Assembly: GCF_002160255.1 (NCBI RefSeq)
Contig: NZ_NFKF01000005.1
Coordinates: 62,001 to 126,000, forward strand
Reading direction: 5' to 3'
Length of the DNA stretch: 64,000 nt
Origin: Olsenella sp. An188
Lineage (GTDB): Bacteria; Actinomycetota; Coriobacteriia; Coriobacteriales; Atopobiaceae
Shown: positions 17,474 to 25,163 of the stretch, in pieces
Position numbering within the stretch: the stretch's first letter is position 1
How the letters are laid out: each line of letters opens with the position of its first letter
Translations under genes and position numbers: made by a program
Notes under the pieces: generated by a model
Told to the model about the DNA's origin: nothing
The model's database searches: none
What the model saw: only the letters and a program-made list of their open reading frames with translations

Positions 17474-17486
17474 GCGCAAAACGCCC

Positions 17487-17619
17487 GCGATTGGGTGGCA
17501 TCCTTTATGTAAGAAACTGATTTACTCACCATTCGTTCATAAAACGAACCATCTAATGACCATTCAAACGTAAAAATACTCCTTGCGATTCGAGAGCATC
17601 AAACATGCCGCCCAATCGC
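17487..17619. mobile_element. MITE-like element, copy A (133 bp)
   Basis: Terminal inverted repeats: GCGATTGGGTGGCATCCTTT on the left, and CATCAAACATGCCGCCCAAT plus CGC on the right. The interior is AT-rich (ACTGATTTACTCACC, then an AACGAA hairpin), in sharp contrast to its surroundings. The ends and the start of the interior match copy B at 22940. No ORF. It lies downstream of the UbiB gene. Confidence 0.8.
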
Positions 17620-17637
17620 CCGGACTTCGTGGCGAAA

Positions 17638-17760
17638 GGGGCCCGCGCCCGTGCGCGGCGAGAAGGACCTGCATCCGGGGTGGCGCCGCGCGGCGAGAGG
17701 GGCCCGCGTCCGTGCGCGTGGCGAGAAGAACCTGACGTCGGGGGTGGTGGCGCGCGCCAT
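17638..17760. repeat. Two tandem 61-bp units before argS
   Basis: Units start at 17638 and 17699. Both begin GGGGCCCGCG, then CCGTGCGCG, GCGAGAAG and ACCTG, and end with a GGGGTGG/GCGCGC stretch. They lie between MITE-like copy A and the argS leader. The rest of the spacer 17761-17843 holds the argS promoter area (TTGCTACACT) and GAAGGAGA ribosome site; I see nothing else in it. Confidence 0.75.
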
Positions 17761-17843
17761 TTGCTACACTTCTTTGGTCACCACCACCAAGATCAGCCAG
17801 ACGTCGCGCCTGCCGCCGCGCGGGGCGCGCAGAAGGAGAGACC

Positions 17844-19688
17844 ATGCCCGAGAAGATCGCCGAGCTCGTCCGCGCCGCCATCGCCGCCGCACAGGAGGCC
17901 GGTGAGCTGCCTCCCTTTGAGGTCGGCGACCTCGGCTTCGAGCGTCCCGCCGACCCGGCGAACGGCGACTGGAGCTCCACGGTCGCCCTGCGCTCGGCCA
18001 AGCTCGCCCGCCGCGCGCCGCGCCAGATCGCCGAGGCCATCGCCGCGCACCTCGCCGATGACCCCTCGGTCGAGCGCGTCGAGATCGCCGGCCCGGGCTT
18101 CATCAACTTCTACCTCGCCACCGCCTCGGCAAACGAGGTCTTCCGCACGGTGCGCGAGCAGGGCGCCGACTACGCCCGCTCGGACTTCGGCGCCGGCGAG
18201 AAGGTCCAGGTGGAGTTCGTCTCCGCCAACCCCGTGGGCCCGCTGCACATCGGCCACGGCCGCTGGGCGGCGCTCGGCGACTCGCTGTGCCGCGTGATGG
18301 AGCACGCGGGCTACGAGGTCGAGCGCGAGTACTACATCAACGACCACGGCTCGCAGATGGACGTCTTCGGGCACTCCATCTCCATGCGCTACCAGCAGCT
18401 GCTCGCCGTGATGGCCGAGCGCGGCTGCGAGCTGCCCGCCGCGCGCGAGGTGCTTCTCGCCGACCGCGAGGCGTTCGTGGCCGACGAGGGCGACTGCCGC
18501 CCCGAGACTCACCCGCTCACCGACGCCTTCAACGAGGCGCTGGGCGGCAACGCCTACGGCGGTGACTACATCGTCGACCTCGCCGTGCGCTTCGTGGAGG
18601 AGGACGGCGACGCCCACGCCGGCGAGGCCGAGGAGGAGCGCATGGCCACCTTCCGCGAGCGCGCCTACCTCTGGATGCTCGACTCCATCCGCGACACCTG
18701 CCACGAGGCCCGCTGCGACTTCGACGTGTGGTTCTCCGAGCGCAGCCTCTACGAGAAGGACGAGTCCGGCACCTCCGCGGTCGACCGCGCCCTGGCCAAG
18801 CTCGACGAGCTCGGCCACCTCTACCGCGACGAGGCGGGCGCGCTGTGGTTCCGCTCCACCGCGTTCGGCGACGACAAGGACCGCGTGCTCATCAAGACCA
18901 ACGGCGAGTACACCTACTTCGCCTCCGACGTGGCCTACCACTGGAACAAGTTCCAGCGCGTCGACCACGTGATCGACATCTGGGGCGCAGACCACCACGG
19001 CTACATCCAGCGCGTGCAGTCCGCCTGCGACGCCCTGGGCTACCCCACGCAGTTCGAGGTCCTTCTCGGCCAGCTCGTGAACCTGCTGCGCGACGGGGCG
19101 CCGGTGCGCATGTCCAAGCGCAAGGGCACGATGGTCACCTTCGACGAGCTCCTCGCCGAGGTGGGCGCCGACGCCACGCGCTACACGCTCATCTCCAAGA
19201 GCTCCAACCAGATGATCGACTTCGACATCGAGCAGGCCAAGCGCCAGGACAACACCAACCCTGTCTACTACGTGCAGTACGCGCACGCGCGCATCTGCTC
19301 GATCCTGCGCCGCGGCGCGGGCGTCACGCTCGAGGAGGCCGAGGCGCTCGGCATGGACGAGGTGGCCGCGCGCGCCGTGGGCGAGGGCTACGACCTGGGC
19401 CTGCTCACCGACGCCTCCGAGGCCGCGCTCGCCCGCAAGCTCTCCGAGCTCCCGGGCCTGGTGGAGAGCTGCGCACGCGACCGCGCGCCGTTCCGCCTCA
19501 CGCACTACGCCGAGGAGCTCGCTGGCGAGTTCCACTCGTTCTACGCCGCCTGCCAGGTGCTCCCCGGCAAGGGCCGCCCGATGGACGAAGCCCTCTCCCG
19601 CGCGCGCCTCGCCGCGTGCGACGCCACGCGCCGCGTGCTCGCCCTCACGCTCGGGCTCGTCGGCGTCTCCGCCCCCCAGAGCATGTAG
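17844..19688 (+). CDS. argS: Arginyl-tRNA synthetase
   Basis: A 614-aa class I aminoacyl-tRNA synthetase that charges tRNA-Arg. The N-terminal Add-1 domain ends in IAGPGFINFYLA. The catalytic HIGH-type motif is NPVGPLHIGHGRWAALGD (about 128-145), followed by YYINDHGSQMDVFG. The arginine and adenylate regions are GEYTYFASDVAYHWNK and DIWGADHHGYIQR. The KMSKS-type loop is MSKRKG (about 422), and the C-terminal anticodon-binding helical domain contains the SYVQYAH-like NPVYYVQYAHARICSIL. AGAAGGAGA precedes the ATG. Length is somewhat above the usual 550-580 because of an acidic insert (about 220-260). Confidence 0.97.
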   Translation: MPEKIAELVRAAIAAAQEAGELPPFEVGDLGFERPADPANGDWSSTVALRSAKLARRAPRQIAEAIAAHLADDPSVERVEIAGPGFINFYLATASANEVFRTVREQGADYARSDFGAGEKVQVEFVSANPVGPLHIGHGRWAALGDSLCRVMEHAGYEVEREYYINDHGSQMDVFGHSISMRYQQLLAVMAERGCELPAAREVLLADREAFVADEGDCRPETHPLTDAFNEALGGNAYGGDYIVDLAVRFVEEDGDAHAGEAEEERMATFRERAYLWMLDSIRDTCHEARCDFDVWFSERSLYEKDESGTSAVDRALAKLDELGHLYRDEAGALWFRSTAFGDDKDRVLIKTNGEYTYFASDVAYHWNKFQRVDHVIDIWGADHHGYIQRVQSACDALGYPTQFEVLLGQLVNLLRDGAPVRMSKRKGTMVTFDELLAEVGADATRYTLISKSSNQMIDFDIEQAKRQDNTNPVYYVQYAHARICSILRRGAGVTLEEAEALGMDEVAARAVGEGYDLGLLTDASEAALARKLSELPGLVESCARDRAPFRLTHYAEELAGEFHSFYAACQVLPGKGRPMDEALSRARLAACDATRRVLALTLGLVGVSAPQSM

Positions 19689-19692
19689 TCCT

Positions 19693-19730
19693 CGCGCCGC
19701 CGGGGGCCGAGCGGCCCCCGCGCGGCGACG
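19693..19730 (+). terminator. GC hairpin after argS
   Basis: GGGGGCC and GGCCCCC with a GAGC loop, extended by imperfect GC pairing on both sides (19693-19727). There is no T-run, so it is a weak or Rho-assisted terminator candidate. Confidence 0.45.
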
Positions 19731-19774
19731 TGGGGCCCACGGGTTCCGGCCAACTGTGTTCGTTCTTTAAAAAA

Positions 19775-19827
19775 GATTTGAGACCTCCTCAAATCGCGGT
19801 CTCGCAACAGTTCAACTTGTGTATACT
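19775..19827 (+). promoter_or_regulatory. Palindromic operator and promoter for the tandem-MarR gene
   Basis: GATTTGAG and CTCAAATC flank a 5-nt centre, giving a perfect 21-nt dyad at 19775-19795. It ends 26 bp before an extended -10, TGTGTATACT (TATACT at 19822-19827). A dyad of this size overlapping the -35 region is the usual place for a MarR-type autorepressor. Regulation is inferred. Confidence 0.5.
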
Positions 19828-19907
19828 GCGGGCCTATAAAGGAAGCAGCCTTACGGGGCTGGCTTGCTGGAGCTCATTCACTCAGACAATAGACAGGGGC
19901 AGGGGCA

Positions 19908-20585
19908 GTGGACCTCAAGGAATTCATGTCCGTCAGAAGGGCATACAACACGGTGCGTCAGATGGTTGAGGCTAAGGACCGCCTGACCTTCGAGGAGTTC
20001 GCCATCCTCTGCCGTCTCTCCGAGGCGGAGGAGCCGATTAAGACGTCGGCCATCGCCGAGTACCAGGGCGCCCTGCGGCCGACGATGACGCACCGCACCA
20101 ACCACCTCTCCGGCCTCGGCCTCATCGAGCGCGCCGAGGGCGAGGTCGACCGCCGCAACGTGGTCTGCTCCATCTCCGAGGCCGGTCGCGAGCGCGTCGC
20201 CGAGCTCGCGTCGCTCACGCGCGCCCAGATCCCCACGGGCAAGGCGCTCTCCCGCACCTCGCCCGAGCGCATCGTGAAGTACGCCGACGCCATGGGCGCC
20301 CTCTTCTGCAAGGCGGGCGACCTCGTGCTGCTCGGCCTGTACGCGGCCGAGGCCGACGCGCTCACCATCATGCAGATCGTCGACGCGCTCGGCCTGCTGC
20401 AGCCCACGGTCTCCATGTCCGTGGCCTCCCTCGGCGAGCGCGGCCTGGTCGAGCGCAGCCACGAGGCGGACGGCAGCCACACCACGAGCGTCTCGCTCAC
20501 CCCGGAGGGCGTCGAGTGCGCCAAGGAGCTTGCCGAGAAGATCGAGGCGCTCGTCGTCCGTCGCAAGCTTCGCGCGACGAGCTAG
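19908..20585 (+). CDS. Tandem MarR-type winged-helix transcriptional regulator
   Basis: A 225-aa cytoplasmic protein made of two MarR-like winged-helix units. The first (about 20-105) has LTFEEFAILCRLSEAEEPIKTSAIAEYQGALRPTMTHR-type helices and the wing ERAEGEVDRRNVVCSISEAG. The second (about 135-215) has ALTIMQIVDALGLLQPTVSMS and the wing ERSHEADGSHTTSVSLTPEG. Normal MarR proteins are about 145 aa dimers, so this could act as an intramolecular pair. GTG start, with the GCAGGGGCAG tract as a weak ribosome site. Single gene between argS and rho; a dyad at its promoter suggests autoregulation. Ligand and regulon unknown. Confidence 0.78.
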   Translation: MDLKEFMSVRRAYNTVRQMVEAKDRLTFEEFAILCRLSEAEEPIKTSAIAEYQGALRPTMTHRTNHLSGLGLIERAEGEVDRRNVVCSISEAGRERVAELASLTRAQIPTGKALSRTSPERIVKYADAMGALFCKAGDLVLLGLYAAEADALTIMQIVDALGLLQPTVSMSVASLGERGLVERSHEADGSHTTSVSLTPEGVECAKELAEKIEALVVRRKLRATS

Positions 20586-20634
20586 CTCGCCTCCCGCGGC
20601 GGCCCTCCCGGCTGCAGCCGGGCCAGATACGTGG

Positions 20635-20686
20635 TAGAATGCATAGGCAGTCTCGCGGGCGGGTCCCGGCGAGACTGCCTATGTTC
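20635..20686 (+). promoter_or_regulatory. rho promoter and leader hairpin
   Basis: TAGAAT (20635-20640) is a good -10. Transcription from it would start inside or just before a perfect 14-bp hairpin, ATAGGCAGTCTCGC (20643-20656) with its complement at 20669-20682, followed by GTTCTTAT. The leader then runs about 110 nt to the rho start. A stable 5'-end hairpin before rho fits attenuation or mRNA protection; rho genes are commonly autoregulated in their leaders. Mechanism inferred. Confidence 0.5.
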
Positions 20687-20795
20687 TTATATGAGCACCT
20701 TTGCTCCCTCATGCCGTGCCACAAAACGCCCCTCCCGCCTCGCGGGAGAGCGGTCGTGAGCGCGTGCGCGGCAAGGACAAACGAGAGGTAGACAT

Positions 20796-22712
20796 ATGTC
20801 GGATGATGTGACTTCCGCACCCGCCGCCGAGGCAGCCAGCGCGCCCGAGGCAGAGGCCCAGCCCAAGCCGCGCCGCAAGCGCCGCACGAAGGCCGAGATG
20901 GAGGCCGCCCGCGCCGCCGAGGCCGCCGCCCGCGCCGCCGCGGAGGCGGCGGGCGAGCCCTGGCCGCCCAAGCGCCGTCGCGGCCGCCCGCGCAAGTCCG
21001 AGGCCGTCGCCGCCGAGGTCGCCGCGCCCGAGGCCGTAGCGCCCGCCGTCGAGGCGACCCCTGCGCACCCCGACGCCCCGGCGGCAGAGGCCGCGCCGCA
21101 GGAGGCCGCGCCCCGTCGCCGTCGCGGCCGCTCGCGCAAGGCAGCCGACGCCCAAGATGAGATGACGCGCATGACGCAGGAGGCGACCGTGGCGAGCTCC
21201 GAGCCCGGTGACGCCCCCGCGCAGACGCTCGCCCCCGAGCCCGCCCCCGCCGAGCAGGAGCGCGATCAGCTCGGCGAGCAGGGCGACAAGGGCGAGAAGG
21301 GCGAGCAGCGCCCCGGGCGCAAGCGCCGCCACCCCGGTGACCACGCGAGCGGCGCGGCGGGGCAGCAGCAGGGGCAGGGCCGTCGCCAGAACGGTCGCGA
21401 CCGTCGCCGCAACCGCCGGCAGGACGTCGTCGCCGAGCCCACGCTCTCCCGCGACGAGCTCTCCGCGATGAAGGTCGCGGAGCTGAGGGCCAAGGCCTCC
21501 GAGCTCGGCATCGACTACGCCGGCGTGCGCAAGGGCGACCTCGTCGAGGCTGTCTTCGAGGCCGCGGCCCGGGCCGAGGGCTTCAGGACCGCCGACGGCA
21601 TCCTCGAGATCGGCAACGAGGGCTACGGCTGGGTCCGGACCGGCAACTACATGGAGGGCGACGACGACGCCTTCGTGCACCAGCAGCTCATCCGCTCGCT
21701 CGGCCTGCGGCCGGGAGACCGCGTGGCGGGCACCGTGGGGCCGGGCCGCGCGGGCAGCAAGTACCCGCCCCTCCAGAGCGTGACCTCCGTCAACGGGAGG
21801 CCGCCCGAGAACCTCAAGGCCCGCCCGCGCTTCCGCGACCTCACCCCGGTCTATCCCAACGAGCGCCTGGTCATGGAGTGCGGCAAGGGCTCCATCACCG
21901 GTCGGGCCATCGACCTGGTGTCCCCGATCGGCAAGGGCCAGCGCGGACTCATCGTCTCTCCGCCCAAGGCGGGCAAGACCACGGTCCTCAAGAAGATCTG
22001 CCAGTCCATCGCCGCCAACAACCCCGAGGTGCACCTCTTCTGCCTGCTCGTCGACGAGCGCCCCGAGGAGGTCACCGACATGGAGCGTTCCATCCGCGGC
22101 GAGGTCGTCGCCTCGACCTTCGACATGCCGGCCGACAACCACACCCACGTCGCCGAGCTCGTGATCGAGCACGCCAAGCGCCTCGTGGAGCTCGGCGAGG
22201 ACGTCGTGGTGGTTCTCGACTCCATCACGCGCCTCGCGCGCGCCTACAACCTCGCGCAGCCCGCGAGCGGGCGCATCCTCTCGGGCGGCGTCGACTCCGC
22301 CGCGCTCTACCCGCCGAAGAAGTTCCTCGGCGCCGCGCGCAACATCGAGAACGGCGGCTCCCTCACGATCATCGCCTCCGCGCTCGTCGACACCGGCTCC
22401 AAGATGGACGAGGTCATCTTCGAGGAGTTCAAGGGTACCGGCAACATGGAGCTCAAGCTCGACCGCGACCTGGCCGACAAGCGCATCTTCCCGGCCATCG
22501 ACCCGGTCTCCTCGGGCACGAGAAACGAGGACCTGCTCATCTCCGCGGAGTTCCAGCCGCTCGTCTGGGGCCTGAGGCGCGTGCTTGCCAACATGAACAA
22601 CGTCGAGCGCGCCGCGAACGCGCTCGTGCGCGGCCTCAAGGAGACCGACTCCAACACCGACTTCCTCATCAAGAGCGCCAAGAAGGCCTCGCAGACGGGC
22701 TACATCGCCTAG
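20796..22712 (+). CDS. rho: Transcription termination factor Rho with long basic/acidic N-terminal extension
   Basis: A 638-aa hexameric RNA helicase that ends transcription. The conserved part starts near residue 210: Rho N domain (DELSAMKVAELRAKASELGI), the RNA-binding cold-shock-like domain (DGILEIGNEGYGWVR), then the ATPase with Walker A SPPKAGKTTVLKKI (about 388), LLVDERPEEVTDM, VVVLDSITRLARAYN, the Q-loop/R-loop RILSGGVDSAALYPPKKFLGAARN and SGTRNEDLL. The first 200 residues are low-complexity Ala/Arg/Glu/Pro, as in actinobacterial Rho, and include an AT-hook-like KRRRGRPRKS (about 58-68). AACGAGAGGT precedes the ATG. Confidence 0.96.
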   Translation: MSDDVTSAPAAEAASAPEAEAQPKPRRKRRTKAEMEAARAAEAAARAAAEAAGEPWPPKRRRGRPRKSEAVAAEVAAPEAVAPAVEATPAHPDAPAAEAAPQEAAPRRRRGRSRKAADAQDEMTRMTQEATVASSEPGDAPAQTLAPEPAPAEQERDQLGEQGDKGEKGEQRPGRKRRHPGDHASGAAGQQQGQGRRQNGRDRRRNRRQDVVAEPTLSRDELSAMKVAELRAKASELGIDYAGVRKGDLVEAVFEAAARAEGFRTADGILEIGNEGYGWVRTGNYMEGDDDAFVHQQLIRSLGLRPGDRVAGTVGPGRAGSKYPPLQSVTSVNGRPPENLKARPRFRDLTPVYPNERLVMECGKGSITGRAIDLVSPIGKGQRGLIVSPPKAGKTTVLKKICQSIAANNPEVHLFCLLVDERPEEVTDMERSIRGEVVASTFDMPADNHTHVAELVIEHAKRLVELGEDVVVVLDSITRLARAYNLAQPASGRILSGGVDSAALYPPKKFLGAARNIENGGSLTIIASALVDTGSKMDEVIFEEFKGTGNMELKLDRDLADKRIFPAIDPVSSGTRNEDLLISAEFQPLVWGLRRVLANMNNVERAANALVRGLKETDSNTDFLIKSAKKASQTGYIA

Positions 22713-22736
22713 CGCCGCCCGCCATCGCGCGTCCGA

Positions 22737-22775
22737 GCCCGCCGCGTCCCGTGACGCGGCGGGCCTCTTGTGTGA
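22737..22775 (+). terminator. Terminator after rho
   Basis: A perfect 12-bp stem, GCCCGCCGCGTC (22737-22748) with GACGCGGCGGGC (22753-22764), 4-nt loop, then CTCTTGTGTG. Confidence 0.8.
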
Positions 22776-22844
22776 GAGGCGCGCCGCGAGGTTCTTCTCG
22801 CCGCGCTAACCCCCTGCGGCTGGGCGGCCCTCCCGATCCCTCGG

Positions 22845-22934
22845 CCCCGTGGTCGCGCAAGACCCCGTGGTCACTCAAAGCCCCGTGGCTGCGCCAACCC
22901 CCGCGGCCGCGCTAACCCCCGTGGCCGCGCAAAA
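22845..22934. repeat. 18-bp minisatellite, five tandem units
   Basis: Units start at 22845, 22863, 22881, 22899 and 22917, all variants of CCCCGTGGCCGCGCAAAA. The last unit ends 5 bp before MITE-like copy B, and its GCGCAAAA tail resembles the flank seen next to other copies of that element. Confidence 0.9.
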
Positions 22935-22939
22935 TCCCT

Positions 22940-23071
22940 GCGATTGGGTGCGTCTCTTTATATGAGAAATTGATTTATAGTCAATCGAAGCTAAATAGCG
23001 ACAGATTACGTTCAATCGAACGTAATCGTGGTCCCCATCTTACTTTCGCATCAAACTTGACACCCAATCGC
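22940..23071. mobile_element. MITE-like element, copy B (132 bp)
   Basis: Left end GCGATTGGGTG, right end CACCCAATCGC preceded by CATCAAACTTGA. The interior begins TTTATATGAGAAATTGATTTA, cognate to copy A, and contains a strong hairpin ATTACGTTC/GAACGTAAT. AT-rich and non-coding within a very GC-rich region. Confidence 0.8.
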
Positions 23072-23089
23072 AGGGGGTTTGTGCCAAAA

Positions 23090-23143
23090 CGGACCACGCG
23101 GCGGACGCGGACCACGCGGCGCACGCGGGCCGACGCGCGGACG
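23090..23143. repeat. 18-bp minisatellite, three tandem units
   Basis: Units at 23090, 23108 and 23126, near CGGACCACGCGGCGGACG. Its complement shares CGTGGTC with the 18-bp array on the other side of copy B. A 15-nt GCGAGAAGAACGGCG duplicate follows at about 23164 and 23181. The remaining spacer to 23423 contains a probable promoter region for the next gene but no gene I can support. Confidence 0.75.
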
Positions 23144-23423
23144 CGACAGCCCGGGCGACCGGGGCGAGAAGAACGGCGCGGCGAGAAGAACGGCGGGACC
23201 GGGCGGCCGGGCGCCGAGAACGGGTGCCGATTGGGGTCGTACTCACTTGCGCGCCCGGGTACAAAGCGGTTATATTCAAAGCTGTCCGCACATGGACAGG
23301 TCACGGTACACGAAGATGAAACGAAGCCCAAGCCGTTGACGCCGAATCCGTCCCCTTCCCGGGGGCGCAATCTCGTGGTTTGAAGCTCGTCTCGTCTTCC
23401 TGGCTCTGGGAGGAGCGGGACAT

Positions 23424-24554
23424 ATGATGCAGAGAAGGAACCCCGCCGTGCGCGCCGGGCTGCTGGGCGTCTCCACGCTCCTCGTGCCGGTCACCGCGCG
23501 CGCAGCCTCCCTCGCGGAGGCCATCGACGCGACCTTCGAGTCTCCCTCCCTCGCTTTCGCCGCCGGCGTCGCCGGGGGCGTGCTCGCCACCGCCTTCGCC
23601 GCGACGACCTTCGCCGTCGCGCACCGCGCCTCGGAGCGTGCCGAGCGCCGCGGCGGGTCCGGCCCGGCGGGCGACCCGCCCGCGCCCGCGTACCGCCCGC
23701 GCCACCTGCGCGAGCAGGCCGAGCCCCAGGACGGGCAGGGGGGTGGGGGCCAGGAGCCGCACGGTCCCAGCCACGCCGCGAGCAGCTACGAGCAGATCGC
23801 CGAGAACTACGCGCGCCGCGCGAGCTTCCGCGCGCGGATGGCGCGCCGCGCCGAGGGCGTGGCCGCGACGCTGCGCGAGCGCATGGGGGCCTCCATGATG
23901 GAGGGCGTCCCCGTGATCGAGCGTGCCGACGGCTCCGTGGGCGACGTCGGCACATCGTGGTGGACGCGCGCCGTGGGCGCCGACGCCATCATCAGGGACT
24001 CCGGCTTCGCCGAGGAGGGCACCGTCGCCATCCCCTCGGACTTCTCCGCCACCGATGAGGAGCGCCTCGCCGCGGCCGCCCGCCGCGCCGAGGGCATATC
24101 GAGGCGCGTCGCGCTCGTCGACGAGGGCGCCTACCCCGAGCGGCGCACCGTCGACGACCTCGACGTGAGGGACGACTGGGAGGCCGCGCTGCGCTCGCTC
24201 GACGAGAAGATCGCCGCCGAGGCGCCCGTCCAGACCCCCTTCCTCGACAGCGTGGGCGACGCGGACACGCTCGACGAGCCCGACAACCTCGAGCCCGACA
24301 CCTCCTTCATCCCGTTCAAGACGCCGGCCGGCCACCCCGAGGTCGTCGACACCGACTCCTACGTCGACTACCTCATCGAGGACGAGTTCTCCAAGAACTC
24401 CTCGACGGCCGCCCGCCGCAGCTCGCGCCGCTTCCTGCGCGTGCTGGAGGGTGGCACGCAGGCGACCTCGCGCCACCTCGCCGACCCCTCCGCGCCCAGC
24501 CGTCGCGGCTACGTGGGCAGGCACTTCTCCGGCGTCGAGGCGGCCGAGGCGTGA
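23424..24554 (+). CDS. Membrane-anchored or exported protein of unknown function
   Basis: I do not recognise this 376-aa protein. The N-terminus looks like a signal peptide (RRNPAVRAGLLGVSTLLVPVTARAASL, possible cleavage after ARA). A second hydrophobic helix follows (FAAGVAGGVLATAFAATTFAVAH, about 45-67), then a Gly/Pro/Gln-rich linker. The remaining 250 residues are charged and probably cytoplasmic, with Arg-rich helices (NYARRASFRARMARRAEGVA), a GTSWWTRAVGADA segment, acidic stretches (DNLEPDTSFIPFKTPAGHP) and VDYLIEDEFS. No catalytic motif is seen. GGGAGGAGCGGG precedes the ATG. It overlaps the VanZ-like gene by 4 nt, so they are cotranscribed. Confidence 0.7.
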   Translation: MMQRRNPAVRAGLLGVSTLLVPVTARAASLAEAIDATFESPSLAFAAGVAGGVLATAFAATTFAVAHRASERAERRGGSGPAGDPPAPAYRPRHLREQAEPQDGQGGGGQEPHGPSHAASSYEQIAENYARRASFRARMARRAEGVAATLRERMGASMMEGVPVIERADGSVGDVGTSWWTRAVGADAIIRDSGFAEEGTVAIPSDFSATDEERLAAAARRAEGISRRVALVDEGAYPERRTVDDLDVRDDWEAALRSLDEKIAAEAPVQTPFLDSVGDADTLDEPDNLEPDTSFIPFKTPAGHPEVVDTDSYVDYLIEDEFSKNSSTAARRSSRRFLRVLEGGTQATSRHLADPSAPSRRGYVGRHFSGVEAAEA

Positions 24555-25030
24555 GGTCCCCGAGGGCGTGCGCCCCGGCGCGCGGCGGCGCCTCGCGACG
24601 CTGGCTCGTGGCGCTCCTGTGCTGGGTGGCCCTCGTCTGGGGGCACTCCCTCGTCCAGGGGCCGGCCTCATCGCTGGAGAGCGGGGCGGTCGTCGCCCTG
24701 CTGCGGCCCCTGTTCGAGGCCCTCGGCGTCACCGACGTCGACCTCATGTCGCTCATCGTGCGCAAGTGCGCACACTTCTCGGAGTACGCGGTCCTCGGCG
24801 TCCTGGCGCACGGCCTCTTCCGCGCGCGCCTGCGCGAGAAGGGCGAGGCGCCGCTGCCCCGCGCTCTTCTCGTCGCGCTCGTTCCCGTGGCGGACGAGTG
24901 CATCCAGCTGCGCGTTCCCGGTCGCTCCGGGCAGCCGACCGACGTCCTCATAGACCTCTGCGGGCTGCTCGCCGGCGCCCTGGCCGCATGGGCGCTCACG
25001 CGCGCGGTGGCCCGCCTGCGGGCGCGCTAA
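24551..25030 (+). CDS. VanZ-like family membrane protein
   Basis: A 159-aa polytopic membrane protein. The family pattern is clear: a first helix (RWLVALLCWVALVWGHSL), the RKCAHFSEYAVLGVLAHGL motif (K-x-x-H-F-x-E-Y), and DECIQLRVPGRSGQPTDVLID followed by the last helix GLLAGALAAWALTR. VanZ proteins confer low-level teicoplanin resistance in one well-known case, but most chromosomal homologues have no proven role. The GTG start overlaps the previous stop (GTGA). Confidence 0.87.
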   Translation: MRSPRACAPARGGASRRWLVALLCWVALVWGHSLVQGPASSLESGAVVALLRPLFEALGVTDVDLMSLIVRKCAHFSEYAVLGVLAHGLFRARLREKGEAPLPRALLVALVPVADECIQLRVPGRSGQPTDVLIDLCGLLAGALAAWALTRAVARLRAR

Positions 25031-25163
25031 TGTTTCTGGGCTGTTAGCAGCGTCACGGCTCGGTTAACAAATCCTCCACATCGCTTACCCGCGCCTGCCC
25101 GAGGGCGTACGGTAGCCACACGCTTTCACCGAGAACCGAGAAAAGCGACGGGAGGAGTCAATC

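Noticed and set aside
14306-17479. Long minus-strand open frame opposite the HAD, phasin-like and UbiB genes
   Set aside because: Shadow of GC-rich coding sequence; no start region, no domains, and opposite clear UbiB motifs.
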